Notes: generated by a model not told the origin, from the letters alone. Positions 26,690 through 39,983 are shown, counted from the first letter of the stretch. The stretch: DNA of 64,000 nucleotides from Liolophura sinensis (GCF_032854445.1 NC_088307.1:24067953-24131952), one strand, 5' to 3'. Numbers and translations: made by a program.

Positions 26690-27190
26690 GCCGTGACGTT
26701 TTTAATGTATGTATTGCCGTAATGAGGTTACCGTTTTCACACCATCCGAGGCAACAATGGCGGCTACAGAAGTTAACACGGGTCCGCAAGCTGAAGAGAG
26801 TCCGCCCGACCATTGCGGGGTTTTACGAGTAAATCGCCCATTGTAACCTACCTGGGGACGCCCTCTTTGTTAAAGCTACACTTCTACCCTCATTATAAGC
26901 CCGTTGAAAAACGCACGAGAAGACGGTGGTTAGAATTTCTTAATAAACGTACAAGTTAATATATTTGATAAAGTACGTGGTTGAGAACGGTCCGAAAGCG
27001 AGCCTAATTAGTTGCGGCTTCACCCGAGTAATCTTAGGTCTGGCGGTACGGTGAGCTGAGCGACTCGGGGGCAAAGGGGAGAGGCCGAGGGGGTGGAGGA
27101 ATACAATGACACTACATACACCACTCCAAATGTCATTTATTAACTCATAATGCGGAACCCTTGCCTCTATTTGCTCCGGTAATAGTCCAT
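26690..27190. promoter_or_regulatory. Candidate regulatory block D in LMO4 intron 2
   Basis: CpG-bearing, repeat-free block within AT-rich surroundings. It includes a CCATTGT Sox-type core near 26838 and caacaatgg near 26752. Short frames exist but none resembles a protein. Regulatory role is inference. Confidence 0.28.
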
Positions 27191-29363
27191 TATCCAACCT
27201 GAATGAACGGTGGGTCTAGTACTGGCTCTCCACGAAGAGCTGTATGCACGGTGTCATCCAGTGTCAACAAGCTACTCTCTTCTCAGACAATAATACCTCA
27301 GTATTAACCCATAAATCTTAGCAAATATAGAGTAACTTAAAAAGTTTCCATTCTCATTTAATGACATTATAAGTGGCCTAGTTTCTAACGTACGGTTCAA
27401 ACAAACAAAAATGAAGCCATTGTGGAATATGTTGATCCAAAGCGTTCACGCTAAGTTGGAGAAAACAGCGCAGTTAGAAAGAAGGTCCATTATTGGGTAG
27501 TTTAAAAGACATTTGTTCGACCACTGTCCCATCTTCCTAAAACATTCAGGGCCAAATCCAGTACCATATCTTATTTCATTCCTGGTTTTAAATAAACCGG
27601 TAATTGTTGATCTCATTTGCATAGCAAGGATAAACAGGAAGTTTGAATCTGCTGTTCTGAATAGATCAAGATTGCATATACATATCGGCTTTCCGGTGAT
27701 TTATTTAAATATTTGGTATATAGAACGGTATATAGAATTTTTCAAGAATTTATGCTGTAAGGTTTGTGGAACACGGAGTGGTGGAACACGGAGCGAGCGA
27801 GGCAAACCACAGCCTGACACACCTCGCGACTTCAAACTGTAGAAGAGTATGAGAAAGCTTATTCCAGGCAAGAATTACGTTCATACATGCAGTAGGCAAA
27901 AACTCACTATCGGCAAAGTTTCAGACATTATATATAAGCAACAACGATAAAATCTACACTCTGGATATTTTTCTGCAGAGAGTTATCTTTGTCTATCACC
28001 TGGATACGGTTAAACTAACAGATTGGTCCTGTGACAAATAAATTTAAAGGATGTTTATGGTAGTTTTGTTAAAACGCACTCCTATGGCCGCCGCTTCAGC
28101 GGTTGGGCTTCAATGAATGCAGGGCCCCCTGCTGGGGATGTGCACCAGACGGTGGTTATACCCAAAACATTGAGTTGTATAGACTCATTGTGACTTAGAA
28201 ATACGTCTATTCGCCAGTGGGAAAATCGAAGAGCAAATGTTAGTCACTGTGAAATTGTTACAAGTGCAAACTCGGTACAGGCGTCCACTTTCGCCACATG
28301 ATGCACTCGAGTTCGTCAACAGGGGTAAGGATACATATATAGAATCTCCTTAATGCTCAGTACATAGCTGTACAAAGAGACTCATTTTAAACTGACTAGT
28401 TTCGCCTCGGTAGCCAGAATGAGGCTAAGCTTGTGCATGAAAGTGTCATTTAAAACACTTTATAAATCATTCCCTTTTTAAATCATTAAGAGTGCAACTC
28501 TTATTCAGTAAATACTTTATGCAATCGTACACGAAGGTAACGTACATGACGCACCCTCGAACGTCACTAACACGAGAGGCTGAACTAGTACAATCAGAGC
28601 AGGCTGACCTTCCCTAATATAAATCCTCGTGAATAAGTTTTGCAGGAATCGTTCACTGTTTATTACTTGTGCAAGAGGCTCGTCAGCTCAAAGTTGCGAT
28701 CTTGCAGCAAACGGCACATTGTGTGGAGTGACGTCGCGATTGTATTTCTATGCTCGCTTGCTTGGTTTAGTTTAGTGATATGGTATGACGATGGTGCCGA
28801 CGATGGTGCCGCCAATGTCATCCAGGACAAACACTTCAAATATGCACCATGTACAATTCAAAATGAATTTAATCTTTTTTTCGAAAAGGGGTTATTAGGA
28901 TTTTCAGGTAATGTAAACTAAGTTGATTAAAACAGCGATTTGGGCAACAAACAATGGATTCCAACAGTCTATGAACTCCAGCAAAGTAAAAGAATCAGTG
29001 ATGTAGATTTTTGAGAAAGCATCAGCCAGTTTTCAAAGTTTCATCACGTCTTCATCAGCTCACAGGCAAAGCATTATCTGGAATCACCTGATACGTCATC
29101 ATTCTAACCTAACCAATAAAGCGTAGTTTCTCATCACAATTGTTCTATGACCGATTGAGCCAAGACACTATCATGTTTCTATGTAAAAGTCTGTACAGAT
29201 TAGGAAATCATGACGTTATTAGTCACCTGCACTCTCGGCCATGTTGGATCTCCAATAACAGAATTCCATGGCCCGGCACAAACAGTGAAAGGCCACTCCA
29301 GCAAGAAGCATGGCGGGCCATGGAATTCTTCTGTTTTCAGACTGCAAACCATCTATGGGATTT

Positions 29364-29520
29364 ATTAATTTATTTAAGTGACGTCACTCCAGAATATTTC
29401 ACTTATACGACGGAGGCTAGCATTGGGGTGGGAGGGAAAAGGACAGAGCACTGGGGAAACGCACGACCACCAGAAGGTTGCTGCCAAACCTTCCCACTTA
29501 CGACCGGAGAGGAACCCTTC
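29364..29520 (-). mobile_element. SINE, main family
   Basis: agaatatttcacttatacga, ggaaacgcacgaccacc and cttcccacttacgaccggag. Located about 180 bp inside LMO4 intron 2 from the LIM1 exon donor. The long plus-strand frame across it is not a gene. Confidence 0.82.
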
Positions 29521-29697
29521 ATCTACATAGCAAACAGTCATGTAAAAATGGATGCAATACTGGTACAAAATGTACGATATATATGTGTGTATAAATGCAG
29601 GCAATATGTTACTGAATATATGCAACATAAATGCAGGAGGAATATATTCTACTCTCATATAGTTAATCCATGAAATATCAAAGAAATATCATCTCAC

Positions 29698-30133
29698 CTC
29701 AAGTAGTCATTTTTGCAGTAGAGCATTTCCTTTTTGGTAAAGCACGATGTCCCGATGTTGCCTAGTTCGGCGTGACAGTAAGAACACTTGAGGCAAGCCG
29801 TGTGCCAAAAACGGTCCATAGCGTGCAGAAGAAACCGATCTAATATCTTCTCCCCACATCCTGAGCACGTCCTAAGGCCTCCCCCGGGGGTAGAGGACGT
29901 GGGTGTGGTCGTGATGGAATGGTTGGAGACAGAACTCATGTTGTTCACTGCCATTGTGTTGTTGTTGTTGTTGGCAGTTCCCGTTTTGTTGTTGTTGTTG
30001 GCAGACATGGGCATGCCATTCATATTCATGTTCATATTCTGACCAATCATCATCTGTGCACTGGAAGGGGGCGTGGCCCGCGTGGCGCTGCTTGTGGAGG
30101 ATAGAAGTCCAGCCATTGTATCTTGAGGGTTTT
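29698..30133 (-). CDS. LMO4: LMO4-like LIM-only protein, coding exon 2 (Asn-rich region and LIM1)
   Basis: LMO4 proteins are nuclear adaptors with two tandem LIM zinc-binding domains and no homeodomain. They bind LDB1/NLI and modulate transcription complexes. After the acceptor (tcttgtttcag at 30134-30144) this exon encodes a low-complexity N-terminal region rich in Asn, Met, Ser and Thr (about residues 39-95), then LIM1 (about residues 102-155). LIM1 ligands follow C-X2-C-X17-H-X2-C and C-X2-C ending in C-X2-D (CKNDY). Segments such as DRFLLHAMDRFWH and IGTSCFTKKE closely match vertebrate LMO4 LIM1. The exon ends in phase 2 (TTG AG) at donor GTGAGAT. Vertebrate LMO4 is about 165 residues; the model here is about 239, the excess being the N-terminal extension. 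Family identity is firm. Confidence 0.93.
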
Positions 30134-30339
30134 CTGAAACAAGAAAATGGAGAATTATAAACTTGAGGGTTGTGTCACGTGGTAAAGTGACGTCAATTCA
30201 TTGAAGAAACAGCTTTTCACAATGAACATCTGAGAAGGAACTCATTGACTAACAATAACCCTAGTCTCTACAACTACCCGAAAATGGGATTAACTCGAAG
30301 AATAAATGACTGATTTATAATGTTAGTTTCATTGGCTTC

Positions 30340-30710
30340 GTGAATTTGATTGGTGTTCGACCTGTCAATCACAAAAACATTTCAAATATATGAAGTAATT
30401 ATAGTCACATTCCAAGGCAAACCAACACCCATTCAAACCACAGCCGAAAGAGTCACGACCAGATTCGAACGTCCGCCTTTTGACCTCCAATACCCTTTCT
30501 TTGTTATTTAACGTGGAATACTCAAGAAAGTTCCACTTATACCATGGCTTCCTTTATATTGTGGACGAAAGAAACTGTAGTGCCCAGAGTAATCCATCAA
30601 CCTTCGGCAAGTTGTACTGGTGAACTGTTCCACGTGTGACAAGCATGTTATGCTGGTGGAAGGTGTGGGCTTCAACTAACTTCATGTAACACTACACGAA
30701 ACAGAATACC
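30340..30710 (-). mobile_element. Degenerate SINE pieces in LMO4 intron 1
   Basis: tttgattggtgttcgacctg (main family end), a minus-strand B-box-like gttcgaatctggtcgtg near 30465, and ccttcggcaagttgtactgg (second family). Boundaries unclear. Confidence 0.45.
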
Positions 30711-30789
30711 GTCGATCACTTATTGCCACCGTGACCCAGCGTGTAATGGAGCTACGCCTGTAGTAATCCTGGTCAATGTGATCATTAAT

Positions 30790-30900
30790 CATGGTGATGG
30801 TGATTACCAATCGTGTTCATTCCGATTACCAATCATGTTCATTCTGATTATCAATCATGTTCATTCTGATTATCAATCATGGTGATGGTGATTATTACCA
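30790..30900 (+). repeat. 22-bp tandem array
   Basis: Four copies of a unit like gattaccaatcatgttcatt plus two bases, flanked at both ends by atcatggtgatggtgatta. Non-coding. Confidence 0.75.
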
Positions 30901-31309
30901 AATTAAGACATTGGGCTTTTAACAGCTGAGCAAACATCCTCCTGAATATTGATCCCTTCTATCTCAATACCGATCCTTTTCAATGACAAATCGGTCGTGT
31001 ATTTTTTAACTTCCTGGTTTAGTCAGGCTTCTAGTTCCTGATTTGCGCAAAGTGTAAATTACAGGGCGCGCTCTTGTACTAAATGTCATAGATTTATACA
31101 CCCAACGAGAATAACGCCGTCGCCCTGGGAGGTGGGGGGGGGGGGGAGTAGGGCAGAGCAGGTAAACTTCTCACGAGATTCAGCAAAATAAACGGTATTT
31201 GTTCAACGTGGAAATCTGGTATCAAGAATGCGGTTATGATTAAAATGAGGAACAGATGCGAGGGCTTGTATAAGAGACTAGAAAAAAAAAAACGGATTAT
31301 CACTGAAGT

Positions 31310-31560
31310 CGTCATTTCTCGGCTTATCGGCCAACACCATTAAGCAATAATGTCAAAAGTAATTCCATCAAACGCATTAAATAGGGGCGCCAATTCACGG
31401 CGGGGGAAATGAAAAGACAGAAGCGGTGTGGGTGCGGCGTCAGTCTTAATTCACCCACCAGCGGCTGGCTCGCCAGTCAGAACTGATAAGCCTAATGCTG
31501 TGGGACGGGGAAATTTCTGGCGCGCGGTGGAGGAAATATGGTGATTCATTCCGCATGTGG
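31310..31560. promoter_or_regulatory. Candidate regulatory block E in LMO4 intron 1
   Basis: Repeat-free block of about 250 bp with high local GC (ggcgcgcggtggagg near 31517) and caattcac/ttaattcacc motifs. Non-coding. Its role is inferred only from texture and position. Confidence 0.22.
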
Positions 31561-34095
31561 CTCAAGTGATCATTTTACAAACAACCGACATGCAATTATG
31601 ACTTGTTCACTTGTCAGAACGAGAGTATTAAGCATTACACGGCGTATTAAGCGGACCTCCCGCGACGAAACGACGACAGCGAAGAAATTGTTCAACATGG
31701 GGAAAAATTACTATCGTTTGTCGTGTCAACAACAACGGTCTTTGAAAACTCACGAATATCGGCCCAATGTTACTAAACTTATATTTTATTTACTGCACCA
31801 TTAGAGGAGGAGGTCTGGTTTAGCGAGCTATAACCAGTTAGATAGACTTGTATGAACCCTAGCAAAAAACTAGGCCTGTACATACCGCCATAGCAACATT
31901 GAAGGCACCCATACATATTAACCTACTTGCACTGGGTGACACTTGCTACACTGTAAATAAATGTAGTGGGAAACTAATTACCAGCCGGACCCCTATGTCC
32001 TGGTGGTGAGTAGTACGCTAAAACTTGTGTGTGTGTGTGGGGGGGGGGGGGGGGGGCGCTTATTATAGATAATAATACAGACGACAGCCAACAGCTGACT
32101 AACAGAGAGTATGCGCTTCATCGCCGCTACGCCAACACCGTGTCTGCCAAGGCAGACCGGAAGAAAGGCTCAACACGAATACAGATTATTTCATTTCCTT
32201 AGTCTAATAGGTTCATCGTGGTTTTGTGTTTGAGGTTATTTACGAGGCGATGATTTCATCACAGCGTATACACGTGAATCACCTCACATTTCCAAGTTTA
32301 CAACTGACATCCGAAACTGTTAGTAATTCCTTTGTGAGCAATGATTGCATCACTTCGTATACATGTTCTCTATCTCACGATTCCAATCTTACAACTGAAT
32401 CCCGAAACCACTGGTTGTTTCTTAAATGCGACACCCCTGTAACTGGTTTAGATAAATGCAGAGATGTTCCCCAAAGGCAATGTGTTTTTGGTGGCCGATT
32501 AACTGGTAATACCAATCAGGCTGAAAAACTGTCGTTTAGTGCCATGTTTGACAAAAAAGACCCAAATTAATATACAGACTGGAACCATGTTTGATTAAAT
32601 ACTTTGAGAATTAACCCTGTGCTTATTGATGTCAAAATCGACACCCCTGCAGATCGTATCATGAATACAAACCAAACATTATTCTGTCATTGGTTATCGG
32701 TTCTAAATTTCAAGTAAGAGTTCAAAAATCTTTAAAAAATTCTAAAAAATCGAGTAAGAGTTGAGTAAAGAGAAGCCAACATATCTGTTAAGGAAGAACA
32801 GACTTAAGGAAGAACAGACATCTGGGATTAGAGGCGTAAGGGCGGGAGGATGGACGAACACAATTACGGATGGACGGCCTGACAGACAGACAGACAGCGC
32901 CACAATTGCAATGTATCATCAAATACCTAAGTGTCTGTGTAAAGCGTTAGTGTCCGGACTACGTATGTGCCTTAATGTACAGGCCATCGTATAAGACCTG
33001 GCCAATCAGAAAGCACTAGGACAGGGAATGAAGAACGGCAAATCGCATACAGTTGGAAATATTATCAGAAACAACAGAACAGAGCGCAAGTCCATTAGTG
33101 GTACTGTAATCAAACGCTGATACCGTCAGCAATTCACCCACATTAACCCAACGACGGCCAGAGGTGGACAGAGCGCCGCAGTCAATCGTCGTCTCGTGGG
33201 AACTAACTGCAACTATAAGTGACCATACAACCCTCGAGTACAATTACCCGCCATAATGCGTAGTGGTCGTCATGTTTGTCCATATAGCTTTCCCTAATGA
33301 TACAGACGGAAGGTAAATATACCGGAAAATTGATTATAGGCCTACGCGAAAACAAAACAGAAACGGAAAGTGTAAATGTGAATTACGGGGCTTGTGATTA
33401 CTTCTAATACATACATGTGATGGCAGGTGTGAGGAAAAGACGGTTGGTGCGTGGCAACGTTATCTTACGCATACCAAGAATGTTCCGATCATATTGCGTA
33501 ATTCTCATATACCCTCTCGCACCAAATATCATGGCTTGTAATTAGAACAAAGTTTCTTCTATACGCCTTGGCTATATCAGTCCGGGGTTTACGTAACAGA
33601 GCATATATATGCCTCTATCTTGCATCGGCTAGCCAGCTAGGTTGCCATTATAGCATAAAGCGAGTCACCAGAAAGTGCATGAGCTATAGAAGTTCTAATA
33701 CGAGATAACCCTGGGATCAAGCAGATCGATATCAGTGATCAATGACGGTATGGACCGGTGATCGATCGGAATATGATTACAGTTTAAGCGGGACATAACT
33801 TATTCATTAAACGTTTGATTAGTCCGTCATCATGGACGACATTCCTACACGTGGTATGCAGGCAGTTAGCCCAGCACCATGGATATACGAGGCTACAATT
33901 CTATGTACGACTCTTGCCTACACACCAGTGTTGGTAGTTAATACATTGTTAATTTCTAATGTTAACCATAAACAGGTGCTTCAACATTTAACGTCTGTTT
34001 GTACATACGACTGCTGCATTTCAATAGTCAACGACGTTAACTCCGTTTTTTTTTTGTCCAGAAACGTCAGTTAGTTGTTTAACCATATCAAACAT

Positions 34096-34117
34096 GGGGG
34101 GGGGGGGGGGGGGGGGG
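34096..34117 (+). repeat. Run of 22 G residues
   Basis: Uninterrupted G run in LMO4 intron 1. Similar runs are at 31134-31146, 32039-32056 (after a GT repeat) and 5311-5324. Exact lengths may be assembly-sensitive. Confidence 0.8.
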
Positions 34118-35507
34118 CACATTTATGCCTGTATAGTTTAACTTGGTCAATGTTTACCAATTCAGTCAATGTATATACTTCCACCCAATGATAGTTTTTA
34201 ATGACTTACATATAGTCCCACGTATTAGCGTACTAAGAAATTCCTACAGGAAATGCACGTTGTCACAATACCTCACAAAAGTGAATCCATTACAGGCTCT
34301 CGTCAGTGACGTCGTAAGTTCGAATTAGACTTCATTTGATGTATAAGTACAATTGACCATGCACATGTATAAAAGCGTGCTCTCTCTCCCTCTCTCGCTT
34401 TTTAAAATTTTATTATATTTTTTTATATAGATTAGTGGAGTGACCGTATTAAAAGCATGACCAACATGGTGGTAATGCAATGTGAAGAGTCGGCATGATT
34501 AAAATTTCCCCTTTACTTGGCCATTTTTTCTCATGCGATCAAAATAGTATGTAGTTACGTACACCCTTTTAAGCAAGTACAGTGGGGACTTTTTTTTTTT
34601 TAAGTTTTCCTGTTTTGACGAACATGCTATTAAATTCTGTCTGGACCTCCTCCCGTGCTTTTTATTAGCAGTAAAATTCCGGCGTTTAAGTCCAATGCGG
34701 AAGATGTAATATAATTGTGTCAACGCGCTTGTTAGAGCATCTCAAATGCCAGGGGGTGGGATGGGGGGAAAGACATACGACGACTGACGTGGGCCTATAC
34801 CATTTATAATCAGGACAATGCTGCGCAAAGCAACGACAAGCGTGCCAGTCACTAATGATGCGATACAACGACCACCCATTGTTATATGGGTATTTCGTCA
34901 GACTGAATTTTGCCGAAATTAAGTTATTTTCCTCAAAGAAGATCAACATCATCTCTTTTCAATCTCTAAGGAGCTTCACTGTGGTTTATTAGTTAATACA
35001 GTTTTGGAAGTTCAACTTCTGGCATGTACAGAAAGAAGCCTACTTTTATTCTAGGCCTACAGATTGAAGAAGAAAAAAAACCCAAAACATTAACGACTCA
35101 CTTGTCTTTTTGTTCGTAGGCCTACAAATATAACACGGTGGTGCATATAAATATACACGGACTATACAAAACTGACAGTTTTAATTCATGACTGATATAC
35201 TATGTCCACTGGTCTAATGTTGATTTCACGTCATGTTGTACATGTAGGCCTATAACATTGTATGTTATAGAGTACGGGCTCTATGTACACGTACATTCCC
35301 AGTGCGGATGTGAAATAAACATGTCTAGCTGACGCTCGCGTGTTCCTGATAGGCCCACAGTTGATGCCATAACATCGGATACAGACTTGTTAAATCTACA
35401 CGGCTTACCCAGTAAATACGAAATAAAGCGATAAAACAATATGAGCCTAGATGGTTTGAACAGCGAGAGTATTGGCTATAGCGCCAGCAAGGTCGAAGTG
35501 TACTCAC

Positions 35508-35544
35508 GGGCTACGGGCTGTCGGCTAAGCGTGCCTGCCTCCAT
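35508..35544 (-). CDS. LMO4: LMO4-like LIM-only protein, coding exon 1
   Basis: Short first coding exon encoding MEAGTLSRQPVA plus one base of the next codon. The ATG is at 35544-35542 and the exon runs into a strong donor (CCC|GTGAGTAC) at 35507. It joins in frame (phase 1) to the acceptor at 30134: C plus AA gives Gln, then NPQDT and the Met at 30116. There is an in-frame TGA upstream of this ATG on the minus strand, so the start is plausible. The surrounding 35.3-36.1 kb is CpG-richer than its neighbours, as expected for a promoter. Intron 1 would be about 5.4 kb. The perfect phase match and good donor are what I see; that this is the first exon is inference. The alternative is that translation starts at the Met at 30116 and this exon is 5' UTR or unrelated. 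Confidence 0.62.
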
Positions 35545-36160
35545 AGTCGCTTCGCTTCCCCGGACCTCGTTCTTCGGTAGCAGTCCGTATATTAACACGG
35601 GGTAAACCTGTCAGCGTCACACACAGCACTGGTTAACCGTATAGAAACGCCGGCACAAAATCAAAGAAATGTGGTCGTTCCAAATGATCACAACAACACG
35701 TTCTGGTCACAGTCACCAGAGCTGGAGCTTTCTCACAGGTCCGCGCTGTATAGAACCGTTCAACCCTCTACCGCTCGGCAGCCGATATTTGTAAGCTTCC
35801 TTGAGTACTGCCCAGTAAGCCGAGCAAACTAGGGTATTCGAGTACACTGCGGTTCGCTGGATGGTCGACCGAGTTTTATGCCATTCTCCGCTCGCTTCTT
35901 GTCACTATGCCTCTTTTCAGACAACTTACTCGGTTCAAATCTTCCGTCCCGTCCCGTCACAGTCAACTAATATCTTCGGCATTAGGTGGAACCGAGCAAC
36001 CCCTGCAGTTTTCTCTTCCGCACACCGCAACACTCTGTTGGTGTAATCAGAGACGACAACTTCGGACAGAGCTTGACCTTAGCACCGGGCCAAACCATTT
36101 TGCACTCGTGGGGGGCGATGGGCATGAATTGCTACTCTGCCATGTAACTCGTTGGTAGTT
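35545..36160 (-). promoter_or_regulatory. Putative LMO4 promoter and 5' UTR region
   Basis: Sequence upstream of the predicted LMO4 start is visibly richer in CG dinucleotides than the AT-rich flanks, and it is free of recognised repeats. Its position directly upstream of the first coding exon makes it the natural promoter candidate. No TATA box or start site could be fixed by eye. Confidence 0.4.
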
Positions 36161-39100
36161 AGGTAAGCCTCGTCCGATAAAGAGTTTTATAATAGCCTGG
36201 AAATTTGCAAAAATGAACTAAGGCATTAACAGAAGTATTTCATAATGACCGCGCGCCTGACAAAAACGCAAACATAGATTTTATCTGGTTAATGAATGTC
36301 TAACACAAAGTTTAAAGAATAAATAAAAAAAAACTAACTCAATTTAACCAAGCTTCGGTTTTTAATCCTATGTATTCCTCTAAACGAATTGAATTTACTC
36401 GTTCTGATCGTTATCACGTTTTTTTTTCGAAATGGAAATACAGTGAAAGGCAGACTGGACTTATAATGAATGAAGATAATAAATAAATACATCATAATAA
36501 ATTAGACAGAGGCACGTAGGGTTAAATATACATCCAAATTAACGGGAACAGTTGGCGAGTTAATTTAAACGCAATTAACGACGCGGGTTTCAATTACGAC
36601 TGCTGTTTATTTTCGTTGTAATGAATACTAACCGTTAGATGACGATACTCATATGTACGTATGTATACACACGAGTAAAATGTAGCATTTGCCTGTTGTT
36701 TATAAATGGTTAGTATAGACATATAGGCTGACGCTTACGCGAGTGATTTGTGTGCTTTAACAGACGCCTTACCACCAATTTATGCAGAACTCTCACCGGC
36801 CGAGAGGTCTATACGCTATTTTGTTTTCTGTACGAACCATCAATTTTTTAGCAACGAGGTCGCGAGTTCAAATCCAGCTTCTTTTTGTTCTTGCGTGCCT
36901 ACTTATGGGGCGAGTGCATTCCGTCACCCATATAAACCTACCTGCTGTTGTTTAAATAAAAATGTTATGTACTGTGCAAGATGCATAGCCTTTCCCACTC
37001 GAAATGAAAATAAATAAATAAATAAATAAGTGTCTGTTCGTGTCTACACTCACGCGCCAGTTCCCTTTCCCACTTTGTCTGTTTGTTTTATTTCGTTTTT
37101 TTTTTATCTAGCCCGAACTGACACATGCATATAGTGACTGACTGGCTAAAGTGAAGACTGTGTATATTGTCTCTATTTGATGATTCACCGAATGAGTTGA
37201 TTACTAAGTAGCCAGACACGGAATTCTGTGACACAATGGGCCTGTAACAAAGACGTTAGCCGCCTGTATTAACCGACTTACTTAATTCTTGTGTGAAATA
37301 TTTTGTTAGCTAGCAAACTGACTCACTTACCGACTTTTAGTTTTATTAACACCTGATACAGGTCAACGTGATTGATTACTTACAAACAAACAAAAGCGAT
37401 GTTTATTATTTAACATTCCCGGTCTATATATTCCAAACGGCATCAATGTTTCCCAGGGCTTGCTGGCTGGCTTGTGTGACTGACTACATGAGTTGCAGAC
37501 TTTCTAACAATATCTTTGATTATGCGGTTCTAATTAAGGTATTCTGCAAATTTTAAATCAGATGTGAACTTCCGTTCTACGCAATCTGCTTTTAGAGTGA
37601 AGTCATACGCTTTTAAGCACAAAACAAGGCATAATTAATTCCAAGAATGGATGAGTTATACGCTGCGCAGTATAGTGAAGATTTGTTGTTTTCTATCAAA
37701 CAAATCCCTTTTTTTCCATTTAGCTGTATTTAATTAGCTTAGATTCTATGTTCACTTCTTAACATATATATATAGTCAACTTTGCAGTCGAATTTTGATA
37801 ACGAATTGCAGTCGTTACAATCCCTGCCTTACACAGAAATATGAATCTTTTGTATTCAACCTAAAGTAAATAATTAAGTGTTTTAATTAATTCTTCACAG
37901 ACCTGTCTCATCCGGGTTTGTATTCTAATAAAATGCAATTAATTTTACTAATATTTAACCGAGCCTAATTATATACTAACGAACTGGTCCACCTCGCTAT
38001 AATGATTAAATCGCCAGGTGTTAATTTATTTTGGCTATATAGAAGCGAGCTGAGGGTTGATCCCTGTCGCACTCCAGTAAATAGCTGTTAATATTCACGG
38101 ATCGCTTTGTTATATATGAGTTAGAATGGCTGAATAGATCGATACACTGGGCATGAATAAAGCATAAACAGTTTTGTTAATGATCTGTATACGCTTTAAA
38201 TGTATATCTTTTCTGTTGATATGGCTCTTTTGTAAGAATTAATGAAACAGACCTCAGCGCAGGGCAGGGCCTAAACCTTGACCATTGTACGTCAAATATA
38301 TTTCATCCACTGCAGACAACAATGGAAGCAATGATTTCAGTATTTCGCCGCAAAATCAGTTCGCGGGGCGTAACAATCCCAACTATATCAATGCATTAAA
38401 CCAGTTAAAACGTAATAAATAACATGCCAAATGCTTGACTTCGAAACAAGTAACCTGCATGTATGCTGTCTATTTTATGTGTAGATGCCTACTCTCACAT
38501 GCGTGGTTCCAGCAATGCACCCCTTCGCTTCATAAATAGACAAGCCTCGAGGGTTAAGAGATGGTTATCGTCCCATGGCGATCATTAGGACCACTCTGAG
38601 TGGGGTCAAGTTTTATCTTGGTCTCCCCCACCCCCACCTCCCCCCTCCACTGACTCCCACCGTCCACTCCCATTTACAGGGCACATTCTAAATCTCGGTG
38701 TCACTTTTCACAGGGAACGCTGGTTTCTGCGTGTGATAAGTGACTTCCTTCAGTGAAAAATCGCATCATTAACTTGTCCCTTTGGCAGTGGACAAACAAA
38801 ACGCCTTTCGTATGCAGATGTCGCCCTTTCGTATTCGTGTCCACAGATGGTTCACGTCTTTGGGTGAAACGAGATGTGGAAAATGCTTTCTAAGATTTGC
38901 TTTTCATAAATCTTTCGCCTATCAGTATATTCATTGAAATTTGTCAGTCGGAAAAAGCTGGCATTGTCTGTATCATCACCCCTCCCGTTTATCAGACTGC
39001 ACTTTATCGCTGTACAAAAGACCATTTCATTTACATACGACGTTGGCTTGTTTTGTGACGGAGTATATGTTATATCTTTTGGCTTGAACTGTATGCGTAC

Positions 39101-39983
39101 AGACTTTCATATACCAGCCGTCAACCAAACTGAACGTTCCGGGTCAATAACTGCAAGACAGGCACAATAACGCCGTTCTCAACTTTTTGTTTGTTATTCG
39201 AGGGAGATAATAAGTTCTGGGTGGGTAAACCAGTTCGGCTCCGATAAAACTTAAACCAACATCTGGATTCGAACCCTTTCCTATTACAAAACAGACAGTT
39301 TTGAGTAAACGATGTCTGGTACACAGAAAGTTTGAATAAACGATTATGGTTTTGCACTGTACACAAAATCAGCATTATATAACTAAAGGAAAGTTTGACT
39401 ACAGCCAAAAATGTTTACGTGAAGTCTGTATATGGCAGCGGTACCAGTTCGTCTGGACTGAAAAATGCTTAATTTCCAGTAACGTCAATCGACAGATAGC
39501 GGTCACCACAAGGAATCGTAACTCTGTCAACAGATGCTAATCTTCAGCAGTCCAGCAGCTGGTGGGAAGAAATGGTCCATCAAGCCGTGCCATTCCATTA
39601 GGCATACCCCCCCCCCCTCCTTACTATACACAAACTCTGTCTCAACGGTATTTAATGCGTCCCTTCTTTTACAGATGGTATAAATTAGCTGCTCTGGCAT
39701 GTATATAGAGTCAAGTATGTCACATGAACGTTACAGTATGCAAAAGGATAGTTACCAACCCGATTTAACTCCGTCAATAAGATCTGCAACCATCGATTTT
39801 AATCATGGCTTTCCTCCAGTTAATTTGTAGTTTACGGCGAAGGCTGGGTATACAGAAAAATGAAGACACACAAACCAAGAAACCGTTTCTACCTCGATAT
39901 GCACATGCCAGAAAACAGATACAGTGTCCTTGACATGCACACTGTATAGTATACAAAAGGCTACAGAATATACAGTAAAGGGG

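Larger units (their letters stand above)
17549..29697 (-). other. LMO4 intron 2 (about 12.1 kb)
   Basis: Large intron separating the LIM1 and LIM2 exons. It holds a 24-bp minisatellite (17.75-18.14 kb), GC-richer repeat-poor blocks listed separately as candidate regulatory DNA, a small 24-bp-like array at 23.5 kb, scattered tRNA-like SINE fragments (about 24.1 kb, minus orientation) and one SINE next to the exon 2 donor (29.36-29.52 kb). Reading frames here are short and show no protein family I recognise. Confidence 0.8.
30134..35507 (-). other. LMO4 intron 1 (about 5.4 kb)
   Basis: Non-coding sequence between the 12-codon first exon and the LIM1 exon. It contains degenerate SINE pieces (30.34-30.71 kb), a short 22-bp tandem array (30.79-30.90 kb), three long G runs (31134-31146, 32039-32056, 34096-34117), and a repeat-poor block at 31.31-31.56 kb with TTAAG and TAAT-type cores. 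No coding exon was recognised. Confidence 0.6.

Noticed and set aside
29140-29673. Plus-strand 177-codon frame
   Set aside because: It runs through a minus-oriented SINE body and has no splice or family support; it is also antisense and adjacent to the LMO4 exon.
36748-37017. Plus-strand 89-codon frame
   Set aside because: It contains a B-box-like SINE phrase and ends in an (aata)n run; not coding.
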